From contig NZ_FUYH01000012.1 of assembly GCF_900167605.1 (NCBI RefSeq), positions 40,168 to 104,167 on the forward strand: DNA of 64,000 nucleotides. Reading direction: 5' to 3'. The position numbers were made by a program, and so were the translations under genes. The stretch comes from Caloramator quimbayensis (lineage in GTDB: Bacteria > Bacillota > Clostridia > Clostridiales > Caloramatoraceae). Positions 56,221 through 64,000 of this stretch are shown here, piece after piece. The notes under the pieces were generated by a model. The model made no database searches and had not been told where the DNA came from. It saw nothing but the letters and a program-made list of their open reading frames with translations. Numbering within the stretch: the first letter of the stretch is position 1; each line of letters starts with the position of its first letter.

Positions 56221-57613
56221 AGTAATCCTCCATAATAGGAAGGTAGATGTAAACATCTGTGCCTATATTTACTTCGCTTTTTATTTCAAGCCTTCCCCCA
56301 TGCAACTTTATGATTTCATCACAAATTGAAAGTCCTAAGCCATTTTGAGATTTACAATTTTTCCCTTTAAAGAATTTTTCTTTAATATAAGGAAGTTCCT
56401 CTTTTGGTATACCACATCCCGTATCTTTAATACATATTAAGAGAAATGGGTAAGCAATTTTTAATGAAAGAGTTATTTTCCCGTTTTTAGGAGTATATCT
56501 TAATGAATTATCAAGTATGTTTATAAAAACCTGCTTTATTTTGTCTTCATCTGCATATAAGTATATGTTTTCTTTAGGGCATTCAATTATAAGATTTATT
56601 CCTTCTGCTTCTGCTCTTGGAAGAAGCTGCTTTTTTACATTTTCTATAAGAGAATTAAAATTTATTTTTTGTTTATTAAGTCTATTCTTTCCTGAAATGA
56701 AACGTGAAATATCGAGAAGCTCATCAACCATTTTTGTTAATCTATCGCATTCCTTTTCAATTATTTCAAGTCCATCCATTGTCAGTTCTTTATCGCTGAT
56801 ATCCCCAGTTTTTAAAGTTACAGCCCATCCTTTAATAGAGGTTAAAGGAGTACGCAGTTCATGGGAAATTGAAGAGATAAAATCATTTTTAAACTTATCC
56901 CTTTTTAATATTTCATCAGCCATATAATTTAAGGTATCCGACAATTTGCCTATTTCATCATCATATTCTTTTACGCTTTTTACGTTAAAATCACCTGCTG
57001 CCATTTTCTCTGCAGCTGAATTTAAGTTTTTAATCGGTTTTATAATAGTATTAGAAAGCTTTAAACTTACCATTCCAGATATAATTATTACTATTAATCC
57101 TACCCACATAAACATTATTGAAATTTTTATTATTTTTATGTTGACTTCTTTCAATGAAGTTATGTATCTTATTGCTCCAATTATCTTTCCGTCGCTTTTT
57201 AAGGGATAGGAAACAGCCATAACATAATTATCACAATAAGTTGCCTTACCAATAAAGCTTTTTACATTACCTTTTAAAGCTTTTTCTACATCAGGCTTTT
57301 CAATACCTTTATCCTCAAAGACTCCAATTGAATCCATAAGCAAATTTCCATTTTCATCATATATCTGAACTTGTAACGAATTATCTTCATAATAAAAATC
57401 TACATCATCCATTATGTTATCCTTTAAGCTTGATGATGAAAAGTATCTCTCATAAAGTTCAGATGAAATCTTTAATTTATTTATTAAAAGTACCTCTATA
57501 CTTTTATAATAATAATTTTTAACTGCTAATATTAAAAAAATATCTATTATTATAACAGTTGTTATTATTACAATAAGAAAACTGCCTACAAGCCTTTTTT
57601 TAATACTTTTCAT
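56210..57613 (-). CDS. Sensor histidine kinase (HAMP-HisKA-HATPase)
   Basis: A 467-residue membrane histidine kinase: TM1 about 10-32, extracellular sensor 33-160 with a PAS/Cache-like core, TM2 about 162-183, HAMP to about 235, HisKA with His251 (SSISHELRTPLTSIKGW), and an HATPase domain with DNSLRYTP (N box), KDTGCGIP (G1) and GLGLSI (G2). Belongs to the OmpR-partner (HisKA) class. The response regulator lies 9 bp upstream and a lipoprotein gene overlaps the 3' end. Signal unknown. Confidence 0.95.
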   Translation of the reverse strand: MKSIKKRLVGSFLIVIITTVIIIDIFLILAVKNYYYKSIEVLLINKLKISSELYERYFSSSSLKDNIMDDVDFYYEDNSLQVQIYDENGNLLMDSIGVFEDKGIEKPDVEKALKGNVKSFIGKATYCDNYVMAVSYPLKSDGKIIGAIRYITSLKEVNIKIIKISIMFMWVGLIVIIISGMVSLKLSNTIIKPIKNLNSAAEKMAAGDFNVKSVKEYDDEIGKLSDTLNYMADEILKRDKFKNDFISSISHELRTPLTSIKGWAVTLKTGDISDKELTMDGLEIIEKECDRLTKMVDELLDISRFISGKNRLNKQKINFNSLIENVKKQLLPRAEAEGINLIIECPKENIYLYADEDKIKQVFINILDNSLRYTPKNGKITLSLKIAYPFLLICIKDTGCGIPKEELPYIKEKFFKGKNCKSQNGLGLSICDEIIKLHGGRLEIKSEVNIGTDVYIYLPIMEDYYEE

Positions 57614-57622
57614 AAATCACCA

Positions 57623-58309
57623 CTACCTGTTTTTAAATCTGTAGCCAATTCCCCATACTGTTTCAATATAATGGGGTTCAGCAGGGTTGTCCTCAATTTT
57701 TGTTCTAATACGCCTTATATTAACATCAACAATTTTTGTATCCCCAATAAAGTCATATCCCCATACTTTGTTTAGTATTTCATCCCTTGAAAACGCTTTG
57801 TTTGGGTTTTGCATAAATAATTTTATTATTGAATACTCTGTAGGAGTCATCTCAATCTCAATATCGTTTTTATATACTTTTTTCGAATAACTCTCAATTC
57901 TAAAAGGACCATATGTAATAATTTCTTCTTCGTCAAACTTTTCGTCCATTCTTCTTAAAATTGCTTTTATTCTTAAAATAAGTTCAATTGGATTAAAGGG
58001 CTTTACCATATAGTCATCTGCCCCGCATTCGAGCCCTGTAATTTTATCTATGTCTTGTCCCCTTGCAGTAAGTATTATTATTCCTATCTTTGGGTTCTTC
58101 TTTCTTAAAATCCTGCATACTTCAAAGCCATCTATTTTGGGAAGCATAACATCAAGTACAGCAACGTCTATATCAAATTCCTGTATCTTATCTAATGCCT
58201 CCTCTCCGCTTGCAGCTTCAGTAACCTTAAAATTCTCCCTTTCAAGATTAATTTTAATAAATTTTCTAATCGTAGCTTCATCTTCAACAACAAGTATTTT
58301 TATATTCAC
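57623..58309 (-). CDS. OmpR/PhoB-family response regulator
   Basis: A 228-residue regulator: receiver domain with Asp10/Asp11-type acidic pocket, phosphoacceptor Asp53 (AVLDVMLPKIDGF), T82-region and Lys in MVKPFNP, then a winged-helix DNA-binding domain (MTPTEYSIIKLFMQN to VWGIGYRFKN). Start is GTG 58307-58309 with GGGTGG upstream. First gene of the operon with the kinase and the lipoprotein. Confidence 0.95.
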   Translation of the reverse strand: MNIKILVVEDEATIRKFIKINLERENFKVTEAASGEEALDKIQEFDIDVAVLDVMLPKIDGFEVCRILRKKNPKIGIIILTARGQDIDKITGLECGADDYMVKPFNPIELILRIKAILRRMDEKFDEEEIITYGPFRIESYSKKVYKNDIEIEMTPTEYSIIKLFMQNPNKAFSRDEILNKVWGYDFIGDTKIVDVNIRRIRTKIEDNPAEPHYIETVWGIGYRFKNR

Positions 58310-58900
58310 ACAACCACCCTCTTTGTAACCTTAGTTTATTATAGCATTGTTAAAACAATTTTTTAATATTTCATATATAATGTACTTTAAATGCATAGTT
58401 TTTTTGTTACAAATTAGTTACAGTTCATTTAGGGACGGTTCTTTTTCATATTATCATTTTGCAGTTTATTTAGGGACGGTTCTTCTTCAAATTATCATAT
58501 TGTAACTATGCGATTTAAAATTATTAAAATTTAGCCTATTTTATTTTTAGAAACAGCAACTATACCAAAAGTGCCATCATTCAATTCAAATTTTAGGTAA
58601 TTTACATGGTTTAGGGACTTTTCTTATGTTGTGTTTATTGGGACGGTTCTTTTTCATTTTTACTATTTTCATGTAAAAAAAAGTTATTTATAATGAATTT
58701 AATTTTAATATTAATTCCTTCTATGGAATATAGCTATTTATTTTTGTAAAATAAGATTAATTTAAGGAATAATTATTAATTTTTTATTTTAACTTATAAA
58801 AATTTTATATCAAAATCATAGCTTGTCCAAAATTATCATAAATATATTTAGGTATTTATCTTCGTTTTTAAAAAATTAATTAACTAAATATTTAGGGAGA
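58310..58900. other. Intergenic region with REP-like repeats, no gene seen
   Basis: 591 bp between the response regulator and the transposase. Contains the tandem 41-bp repeat and two further REP-like cores; the rest is A/T-rich with no convincing ORF or ribosome site. Confidence 0.7.
58421..58502 (+). repeat. 41-bp tandem direct repeat with REP-like core
   Basis: Two head-to-tail 41-bp units (58421-58461, 58462-58502), about four mismatches apart, each with the core AGGGACGGTTCTT-TTC. Similar cores recur at 58611-58625 (degenerate) and 58640-58657, all downstream of the transposase gene. Such GGGACGGTTCTT sequences are typical companions of REP-associated tyrosine transposases. Confidence 0.75.
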
Positions 58901-59824
58901 CTAAATGTTACTGTTGGCAGCTTTTATAAAATCCCCTATTATGTTTTGATATTTTTTATTCTTTTTTATGACACTAAACCCATAACTGCAAAGGCTGCTT
59001 GCATGAGATATAGTAATGTTCCCTGCAAGAGCACAGATTTCTTTATAGCTCATGTTGCACAGAGAGCGCATCAAAAGTATAGCAACTCCTCTAAACTCCT
59101 TTGCCCCTTTTTTCCCTTTTATATGAAATATATCGGGTGTTATACTCTCACAATAATTTGCTACAAATTGAAGCACTGCTTTAGGCGAGAGGTTTCTAAC
59201 AAGAATCTTTCTCTCACTCCTATACTGTGAGCCATCATTCTCAAATTCAACAATAGCTTTCATCTTCTTATCATTGCACTTTCCAACAAACTTAACATAA
59301 AGCTCCCTTGCCTTTTTTATATCGCTGCTGAACTGACTTAAAACAAAAGTGCTATCGATTATTTCATAGTCATCCTTTCTTAATCCAAGGTATATACCAA
59401 GGCTGCTATAAGGGTAATCTTCTATATTGTCTTTATATTTTTTTAAATCAACGGGGTTTTTGTGTATGTATCCTGAGAGGGTAACAAGATAAGCATCATC
59501 ATCAACAATTATGCTTTTAAACCTATCAGCAAAGACGTGCCCCCTTCTTTCATACTTTTTGTTGTAATACTGGGCATAACGCTGGTTTATGCCATGCATA
59601 AACCTCGACACATCGGCACCGTTTGCATCTATGAGAAAGTGTGCATGATTATCCATAAGGCAGTAGGCGTAAACTTTAAAGAGGAAAATATCTCTATAGT
59701 GCTTTACAATGTCCAATAAAGAATCCTTATCCTCATCTTTTTTAAAAAGAATAGTATCCCCAACGCTTCTTACCATTATATGATATATACTGTCATAACT
59801 TTTAACTCTTGCTGTTCTGGGCAT
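58901..59824 (-). CDS. REP-associated tyrosine transposase (Y1/IS200-like HUH fold)
   Basis: A 307-residue TnpA_REP-type protein (Transposase_17 group). The HUH motif is His60-x-His62 in MDNHAHFLID and the catalytic Tyr lies in INQRYAQYYNKKY. The C-terminus (about 215-307) includes a DnaA-domain-IV-like helix-turn-helix (CALAGNITISHASSLCSYG). It is intact. REP-like repeats lie on both sides in inverted orientation. The ribosome site GGAGGTG is buried in the hairpin at 59832-59872. These enzymes are usually single-copy domesticated transposases that move short REP sequences. Confidence 0.9.
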   Translation of the reverse strand: MPRTARVKSYDSIYHIMVRSVGDTILFKKDEDKDSLLDIVKHYRDIFLFKVYAYCLMDNHAHFLIDANGADVSRFMHGINQRYAQYYNKKYERRGHVFADRFKSIIVDDDAYLVTLSGYIHKNPVDLKKYKDNIEDYPYSSLGIYLGLRKDDYEIIDSTFVLSQFSSDIKKARELYVKFVGKCNDKKMKAIVEFENDGSQYRSERKILVRNLSPKAVLQFVANYCESITPDIFHIKGKKGAKEFRGVAILLMRSLCNMSYKEICALAGNITISHASSLCSYGFSVIKKNKKYQNIIGDFIKAANSNI

Positions 59825-59831
59825 AAAATAA

Positions 59832-59872
59832 CACCTCCGACAATACTTTTATGTTTAGTATTACCGAAGGTG
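59832..59872 (-). promoter_or_regulatory. Ribosome-site-covering hairpin of the REP transposase
   Basis: Transcript arms CACCUUCGGUAAUACU and AGUAUUGUCGGAGGUG pair fully over 16 bp, with three G-U pairs and a 9-nt A-rich loop. The 3' arm holds the GGAGGUG ribosome site. Confidence 0.75.
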
Positions 59873-59878
59873 AAAAGT

Positions 59879-60844
59879 TTATGCATTAAAATGAACTGTC
59901 CCTTGATGTTTTATATTTTCTTCAACAACCTGCTTATATGCTTTTGTTTCTTTGTAAATCTCATCCTTAAAAGGATTAAGTTTGTTTTTGTAAATCTTAT
60001 TAAACTGGTATACTGCTAAAGCAACATTTGCAATTAAGGATAATAAGCTTAAAATAAAGAATGCCACTGGATTATGTGTTGTAGGAACTGGAGCTATACG
60101 ATCTGCAAATGAAGGTACAGTCATAACAAACATAATCCATAAACTAAGTGTCTGTGCGCGGTGCTGAAGCCATGCTCCTTTTTTTATAAAGAAAGCAGGT
60201 ATAGTGCAAGAAAGCAGCAATGCTAAACCGCAATAAAATGAATGATCTGATATACAATTGTAAGTATATGCAAAATTCCACAAATCATAAGCAATAATCC
60301 AAGGCCAGATCATATCAGGCCAAATCATATCTTTTGTTTTATCTTTTGAAACAAAAATACCTGTCCAACCGCAAATTGTAACTATATTAAGTAATCCAGC
60401 TATACCATTCATTATGTTCCATGGTCCTGACATTACCCAAAGATTATCCACATATGCACCATTCCACGCTTTAAATGTAAAACATTGAAAGTCACGGATA
60501 GCTGCTTCAAGTATATTAAGCGCTAATATTAGTGGAGGAAAACATAATGCCCACTTTTTTTTAGAAAGAGATGGAATATATCTTATAGCCATAAATCCTA
60601 AACATCCAGCAAGTGCAGAATAAGTTTTTACCCAATTAAACCATGTACCTGTACCGTACTCATTTCCTATCGCTGCTGTCTTAGGCCAAACAAATATGGT
60701 TAATATTAGTGGAACAAAGAAAAAAAGTATAATTCCACCCCATTTTGTTGAACGGGCAAACTCATTAAATGCCATTAACGAAAATAAAATAAAAATCCAA
60801 ATTGCCCATATAGTGAAGCTTGTTGGCTCATACAAAAAACCCAT
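59879..60844 (-). CDS. Polytopic membrane protein (possible DUF5692 family)
   Basis: A 321-residue protein with about eight hydrophobic helices and several conserved-looking aromatic stretches (GTWFNWVKTYSALAG, WIIAYDLWNFAYTYNCISDHS). I recall a similar length and pattern for DUF5692, but the assignment is unsure. It contains many Trp residues in membrane segments and a long internal repeat-free layout. The final 9 codons overlap a REP-like sequence (see finding), so the C-terminal tail may have been added by a REP insertion. No known function. Confidence 0.7.
   Translation of the reverse strand: MGFLYEPTSFTIWAIWIFILFSLMAFNEFARSTKWGGIILFFFVPLILTIFVWPKTAAIGNEYGTGTWFNWVKTYSALAGCLGFMAIRYIPSLSKKKWALCFPPLILALNILEAAIRDFQCFTFKAWNGAYVDNLWVMSGPWNIMNGIAGLLNIVTICGWTGIFVSKDKTKDMIWPDMIWPWIIAYDLWNFAYTYNCISDHSFYCGLALLLSCTIPAFFIKKGAWLQHRAQTLSLWIMFVMTVPSFADRIAPVPTTHNPVAFFILSLLSLIANVALAVYQFNKIYKNKLNPFKDEIYKETKAYKQVVEENIKHQGTVHFNA
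59888..59907 (-). repeat. REP-like copy inside the 3' end of the membrane protein gene
   Basis: Minus strand GGGACAGTTCATTTT, resembling the GGGACGGTTCTTTTT cores on the far side of the transposase but in the opposite orientation. Confidence 0.6.
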
Positions 60845-61016
60845 AATTTTAATCCCCCTTGATTTAATTTGATATATATATTATTTTATGTCTGTCTACT
60901 ATAAGCTTTTTAAATATTCTAATATCTTTTGTTATATGTTAATTTTTACCTCATTACCATTATATAGTACTATTTAGTTCACGTCAAACTATTCCATATT
61001 TAAGATATTGGGTACA

Positions 61017-61061
61017 CAAAAAACTCACATTTAGAATATCTATCTAAATGTGAGTTTTTTA
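61017..61061 (-). terminator. Terminator of the second chemoreceptor gene
   Basis: 16-bp stem AAAACTCACATTTAGA/TCTAAATGTGAGTTTT, short loop, T run on the minus strand, directly after the stop codon. Confidence 0.9.
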
Positions 61062-62540
61062 TTATTTATTTTCTGAAAGATTAAATGCCACCTCTAAAAG
61101 TTCATTCGAAAGTTTCTTTGCTGTATCCGTTTGATTTATGTGTTCCTTAGACATTGCAGCTGCCTCTTGTGAATTTGCCATAGTTTCCTCTGAAACTGCA
61201 GCAATATTTTCTCCTGCATTGGCAATTCTATTTATTCCATCTAAAACATTATCCATCATATTATTTAAAACATTAGTCTTTTCTCTTATATTGCTCACAT
61301 TAATATTTATGTTATTAAACATTGTACTTACTTCAGTAACCAATTGTTGTTGCTTTTGATTTATGTTTATGAGTTCTGTAACTGCCTTAACTGAAGATAT
61401 TGTTTCATTTTGAAGTTCATTTATTATATTTGCAATGTTATCAGAGTTATTTTTACTTTCAAGTGCAAGTTTTTTAATTTCCTCTGCCACTACTGCAAAT
61501 CCTCTTCCTGCCTCTCCTATCCTTGCTGCCTCTATTGCTGCATTCAGCGCCAATAGATTTGTTTGTTCTGCAATTTGTGCAATAACTCCTGTAATATTAA
61601 CGATGTCATCTGATTTAGTCTTTAGTGCATCCATTGTATTGCTTACACTTTTATTTTTTTCATTTACTTCATTTGCCATACTTGATAAATCATTTATTAT
61701 AATTTGTCCCTTATCAACTATATCCTTTGTAATATTTGTTGCCTCCTTTATTTCCTTAGAAGCCATTGATGTGTTATCTACGTCTTCCTTTATTTTCTCT
61801 ATGGTATTATTTGTATTTTGAATTTCTTCTGCAGTATTTGAAGCCCCCTGTGCAATTTCTTCTACTGCAGTTGAAAATGCCATTGTAGATGACGCTATTT
61901 CATCTATAATATTATTTAATTCCATAGAATTGTTTTTTACAAGTGCTGCTATCTCAAGTAAATTTTTCATTGTATTAACTGCTTCTTTTTCCTTATTTTC
62001 TGCTTCTAAAAGGCTATTTATCATATTAGTTCTTAATTCCTTAGTAACATTAACTACCATAAATACTGTTGGTAAGTACATAACAACAGTTCCTATCATC
62101 ATATTAAATGAAGATATTTCCTCATTTGATGTTGCACCTGCATTTATCCTAAGTACAATAAATATCCCCATTACTATTGCGGCTGTAATATTTTGTATTA
62201 TTGTAAGTAGCTTATCTGCATATAATGTATATATTATTGCATATGGAAATAAAAATATAAATGTTATAAGTTTAGTAGCTGTTAATAAATTTACAATATA
62301 TCCCACACCATAAGTTACCATTAATATCCATTTAACTTTAGAAGAATCATTTTTCTTTTTATAAAATATAAATCCAATTATAAGACCTGATAATGCTATA
62401 GATAAAACTGCAATTACAAGATACAGAGGTCTATTTCCCCTAATATATTCAGAAATAAAGCCCAAAGCAAGAATTATAAATATTAACAAATGAATTTGAA
62501 GAACTGTTTTATTAATTTTACTTAATTGTTTTTCAATCAT
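61062..62540 (-). CDS. Methyl-accepting chemotaxis protein with multi-helix membrane sensor
   Basis: A 492-residue chemoreceptor. The N-terminal part (about 10-190) has six hydrophobic helices and almost no extracellular domain; the rest is the cytoplasmic signalling domain with tip [21 protein letters not shown]. Multi-helix (MASE-like) sensors respond to membrane- or energy-related signals; the ligand is unknown. ATG 62538-62540 with GGAGG upstream; the frame opens 12 codons earlier without a ribosome site. Together with the receptor at 46-47.6 kb it implies a motile or chemotactic cell. Confidence 0.9.
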   Translation of the reverse strand: MIEKQLSKINKTVLQIHLLIFIILALGFISEYIRGNRPLYLVIAVLSIALSGLIIGFIFYKKKNDSSKVKWILMVTYGVGYIVNLLTATKLITFIFLFPYAIIYTLYADKLLTIIQNITAAIVMGIFIVLRINAGATSNEEISSFNMMIGTVVMYLPTVFMVVNVTKELRTNMINSLLEAENKEKEAVNTMKNLLEIAALVKNNSMELNNIIDEIASSTMAFSTAVEEIAQGASNTAEEIQNTNNTIEKIKEDVDNTSMASKEIKEATNITKDIVDKGQIIINDLSSMANEVNEKNKSVSNTMDALKTKSDDIVNITGVIAQIAEQTNLLALNAAIEAARIGEAGRGFAVVAEEIKKLALESKNNSDNIANIINELQNETISSVKAVTELININQKQQQLVTEVSTMFNNININVSNIREKTNVLNNMMDNVLDGINRIANAGENIAAVSEETMANSQEAAAMSKEHINQTDTAKKLSNELLEVAFNLSENK

Positions 62541-63299
62541 TTTAACCTCCAATCCACCGCTTTGCGAGTGGAACAAACAGTAATGAAAAATATTCTGTAC
62601 AGTCTATACACTATTAAAATCATTCAGTATCCTTAAAAATTTTATCTTCTGTATATGTCTTTCTTTTGTTATATTCCCTTTTAAAATTTAAACACTTATT
62701 TATTCCCATCCTTTTCTTAGAAAATCTCTCAGTCTATATGCAATATCTTTTTTTAAATTGGATATTTATATTTTATTAACCTTTATATATAATACTTTAT
62801 ATCGTATACTGTCTAACCGTTCTATTTATAATCAATCATATCATCACCCCCTGATAGGATTTATATGGAATAATATTCCACTTGTCAATGCTAAAGTCTT
62901 AAAAAGAATAGCTTAAAGCTCTCCATATAAAGGTGAAGGTTACATCTTTTAGTTAGAAATAATATACATATAATCCATTTTTAATATTCTCCATTATTTT
63001 GCAAATTCCTTCTTAATATTTAATTTTTGACTCTAATTTTACAACTCCCTTTATATAGAACTTATCTAATTCCCACTATCTTCGTGAACATAATGCATAT
63101 ATAAAAGGGGCAAATTGCCCTAAGCATTAAGTTTAAAACTATTCTCTTTTATCGCCACCAAAAATTCAGCATGTGCCTTCTCTTAAAACATATTAATCTT
63201 TAACAGCAAAACAGCCCTGATTTCTCAAGGCTTATAGTATCAATTGAACGTTGTATTTTATCCATTCACTTAGATTTTTGTTTAGTGTAAAATATAAAC
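62541..63299. other. Intergenic region with gene-remnant-like fragments
   Basis: About 760 bp, A/T-rich, without a complete ORF. Minus-strand fragments such as DIAYRLRDFLRKGWE (about 62722-62766) and RSIDTISLEKSGLFCC (about 63195-63245) are protein-like but interrupted, suggesting decayed genes. A CGC-AAA-GCG hairpin precedes the chemoreceptor ribosome site. Confidence 0.45.
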
Positions 63300-63379
63300 G
63301 TAAGCGTCGAAAAATTTCCTCATAGATATATGCAGATACCCCTGATAAAATTACAGATATAAAAAAGGAGGTATCTGTA

Positions 63380-63694
63380 ATGGAGAATACATCAAAAAAG
63401 GCATTTTGGGAAAATATCGTACAAAAATATTCTTCTTATGAAGGAACATTAAATGATTTTTGTACAGAAAACAATATATCTAAGCGTCAGCTTTATTATC
63501 ATAAAAACAAATTTAATAATTCAAATAAACCAGTATTTCATGCAATAGATTTAAAACCTCTTGAAAATACAAATAATGCTGAACAGAAAAATAATAATAT
63601 ACGTATAGAAATTGGCAAAGCTAATATAATTATACCTGCAAATGAAGCACAGCTAATAAAAATTATACTTAGGGAATTGCAATCAAGATGCTGA
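63380..63694 (+). CDS. tnpA: IS66 accessory protein TnpA
   Basis: A 104-residue IS66 accessory protein with an N-terminal helix-turn-helix (KAFWENIVQKYSSYEGTLND, FCTENNISKRQLYYHKNKF). AAAGGAGG precedes the ATG by 8 nt. The next gene overlaps its stop codon by ATGCTGA, the usual coupling in IS66 elements. Intact. Confidence 0.9.
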   Translation: MENTSKKAFWENIVQKYSSYEGTLNDFCTENNISKRQLYYHKNKFNNSNKPVFHAIDLKPLENTNNAEQKNNNIRIEIGKANIIIPANEAQLIKIILRELQSRC

Positions 63695-64000
63695 GCATTA
63701 ATAATGTCGATACTGTTTATCTTGCCTGCGGCGTAACAGATTTAAGAAAAAGCATCGGTGGATTAGCTCTTATTGTTCAAACGCAGCTTAAACTTGATCC
63801 TTTTGAAAAAGCATTATTTGTATTTTGCAATAAGCAGATGAATAAATTAAAGGTACTGCATTTTGATGAAGGTTTTTGGCTCTACTATTACCGATTAGAA
63901 AAAGGGCGTTTTAAATGGCCAATGACAAAGGCGCAAGCCTTAGGAGTAAACTTAGAAGAATTAAGATGGCTTTTAAAAGGTTATGAGGTAAGAACTGTTT
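63688..64000 (+). CDS. tnpB: IS66 accessory protein TnpB (IS66 Orf2), C-terminus cut by window end
   Basis: The first 104 codons of TnpB: VYLACGVTDLRKSIGGLALIV, the CNKQMNKLKVLHFDEGFWLYY core, and ALGVNLEELRWLLKGYEVR near the end. IS66 Orf2 proteins are about 115-120 residues, so only a few codons are missing. ATG 63688-63690 overlaps the tnpA stop. Confidence 0.92.
   Translation, partial: MLSINNVDTVYLACGVTDLRKSIGGLALIVQTQLKLDPFEKALFVFCNKQMNKLKVLHFDEGFWLYYYRLEKGRFKWPMTKAQALGVNLEELRWLLKGYEVRTV

Larger units (their letters stand above)
63300..64000 (+). mobile_element. IS66-family insertion sequence (left part, cut by window end)
   Basis: A candidate terminal repeat GTAAGCGTCG starts near 63300, as in IS66 ends, followed by the tnpA and tnpB accessory genes in the usual order. 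The main transposase (tnpC) and the right end lie beyond the window, so the target duplication cannot be checked. Confidence 0.85.

Noticed and set aside
62550..62570. CGCAAAGC sequence before the second chemoreceptor, as in c-di-GMP-I (GEMM) riboswitches
   Set aside because: Only that short piece matches; the two stems with the GNRA tetraloop and the GGxxxC parts are missing. It forms a simple CCAC-CGC/GCG-GUGG hairpin.
62700..63250. Complete genes between the second chemoreceptor and the IS66 element
   Set aside because: Short protein-like fragments are interrupted by stops within about 20 codons and lack ribosome sites; treated as possible remnants only.

Overview
The window is about 30% GC, densely coded, and looks like a chromosome segment of a clostridial (low-GC, Gram-positive, anaerobic) bacterium. 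Evidence for this is Stickland-type D-proline reductase with a selenocysteine codon, pyruvate:ferredoxin oxidoreductase, a T-box leader on glnS, RemA, a PASTA-domain Ser/Thr kinase, LL-diaminopimelate aminotransferase and strong AGGAGG ribosome sites. Genus and species cannot be read from the sequence.

Layout. 1-16.8 kb is the conserved Firmicutes housekeeping block: fakA-like (partial), an Asp23 protein and rpmB, then on the minus strand thiN-rpe-rsgA-prkC-prpC-rlmN-rsmB-yugP-fmt-def-priA and coaBC-rpoZ-gmk-remA-yicC. 17-25.7 kb holds lysine/peptidoglycan precursor genes (dapL-like, dapF; dapB lies at 40 kb), rqcH, the nickel-pincer cofactor genes larB-larE, and a GGGtGRT protein with a NifU-like scaffold. 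26-30 kb holds pyruvate:ferredoxin oxidoreductase.

30-39.9 kb is a complete D-proline reductase locus, transcribed on the minus strand: prdR, then prdC-prdA-small protein-prdB-prdD-prdE-prdF-TauE/SafE permease. prdB is read through an in-frame TGA (Sec). The region upstream of prdC has a good -24/-12 (sigma-54) promoter and three copies of a 16-bp TGTC-N8-GACA palindrome, the likely binding sites of PrdR. PrdF racemises L-proline to D-proline, PrdA/PrdB reduce it to 5-aminovalerate, and the RnfC-like PrdC probably delivers electrons.

40-58.3 kb holds dapB, a TtcA-like thiolase, an orphan kinase-like protein, glnS under a T-box, an MBL/beta-CASP nuclease, a chemoreceptor with a C-terminal Cache-like sensor, rmuC, a HAD phosphatase, a CDF exporter, an Nramp-like transporter paired with a soluble MgtE-N/CBS protein behind a highly structured RNA leader, a LUD protein, and a response regulator-kinase-lipoprotein operon.

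58.3-64 kb is accessory: a REP-associated tyrosine transposase with REP-like repeats on both sides, a polytopic membrane protein, a second chemoreceptor, and the left end of an IS66-type element cut by the window edge.

The observations most worth following are the PrdR/sigma-54 control region, the PrdD/PrdE split that falls on the PrdA self-processing site, the RNA leader in front of the putative split Mg2+ transporter operon, and a 45-codon ORF with two in-frame TGA codons and a SECIS-like hairpin. No rRNA, tRNA, CRISPR array or prophage was seen.
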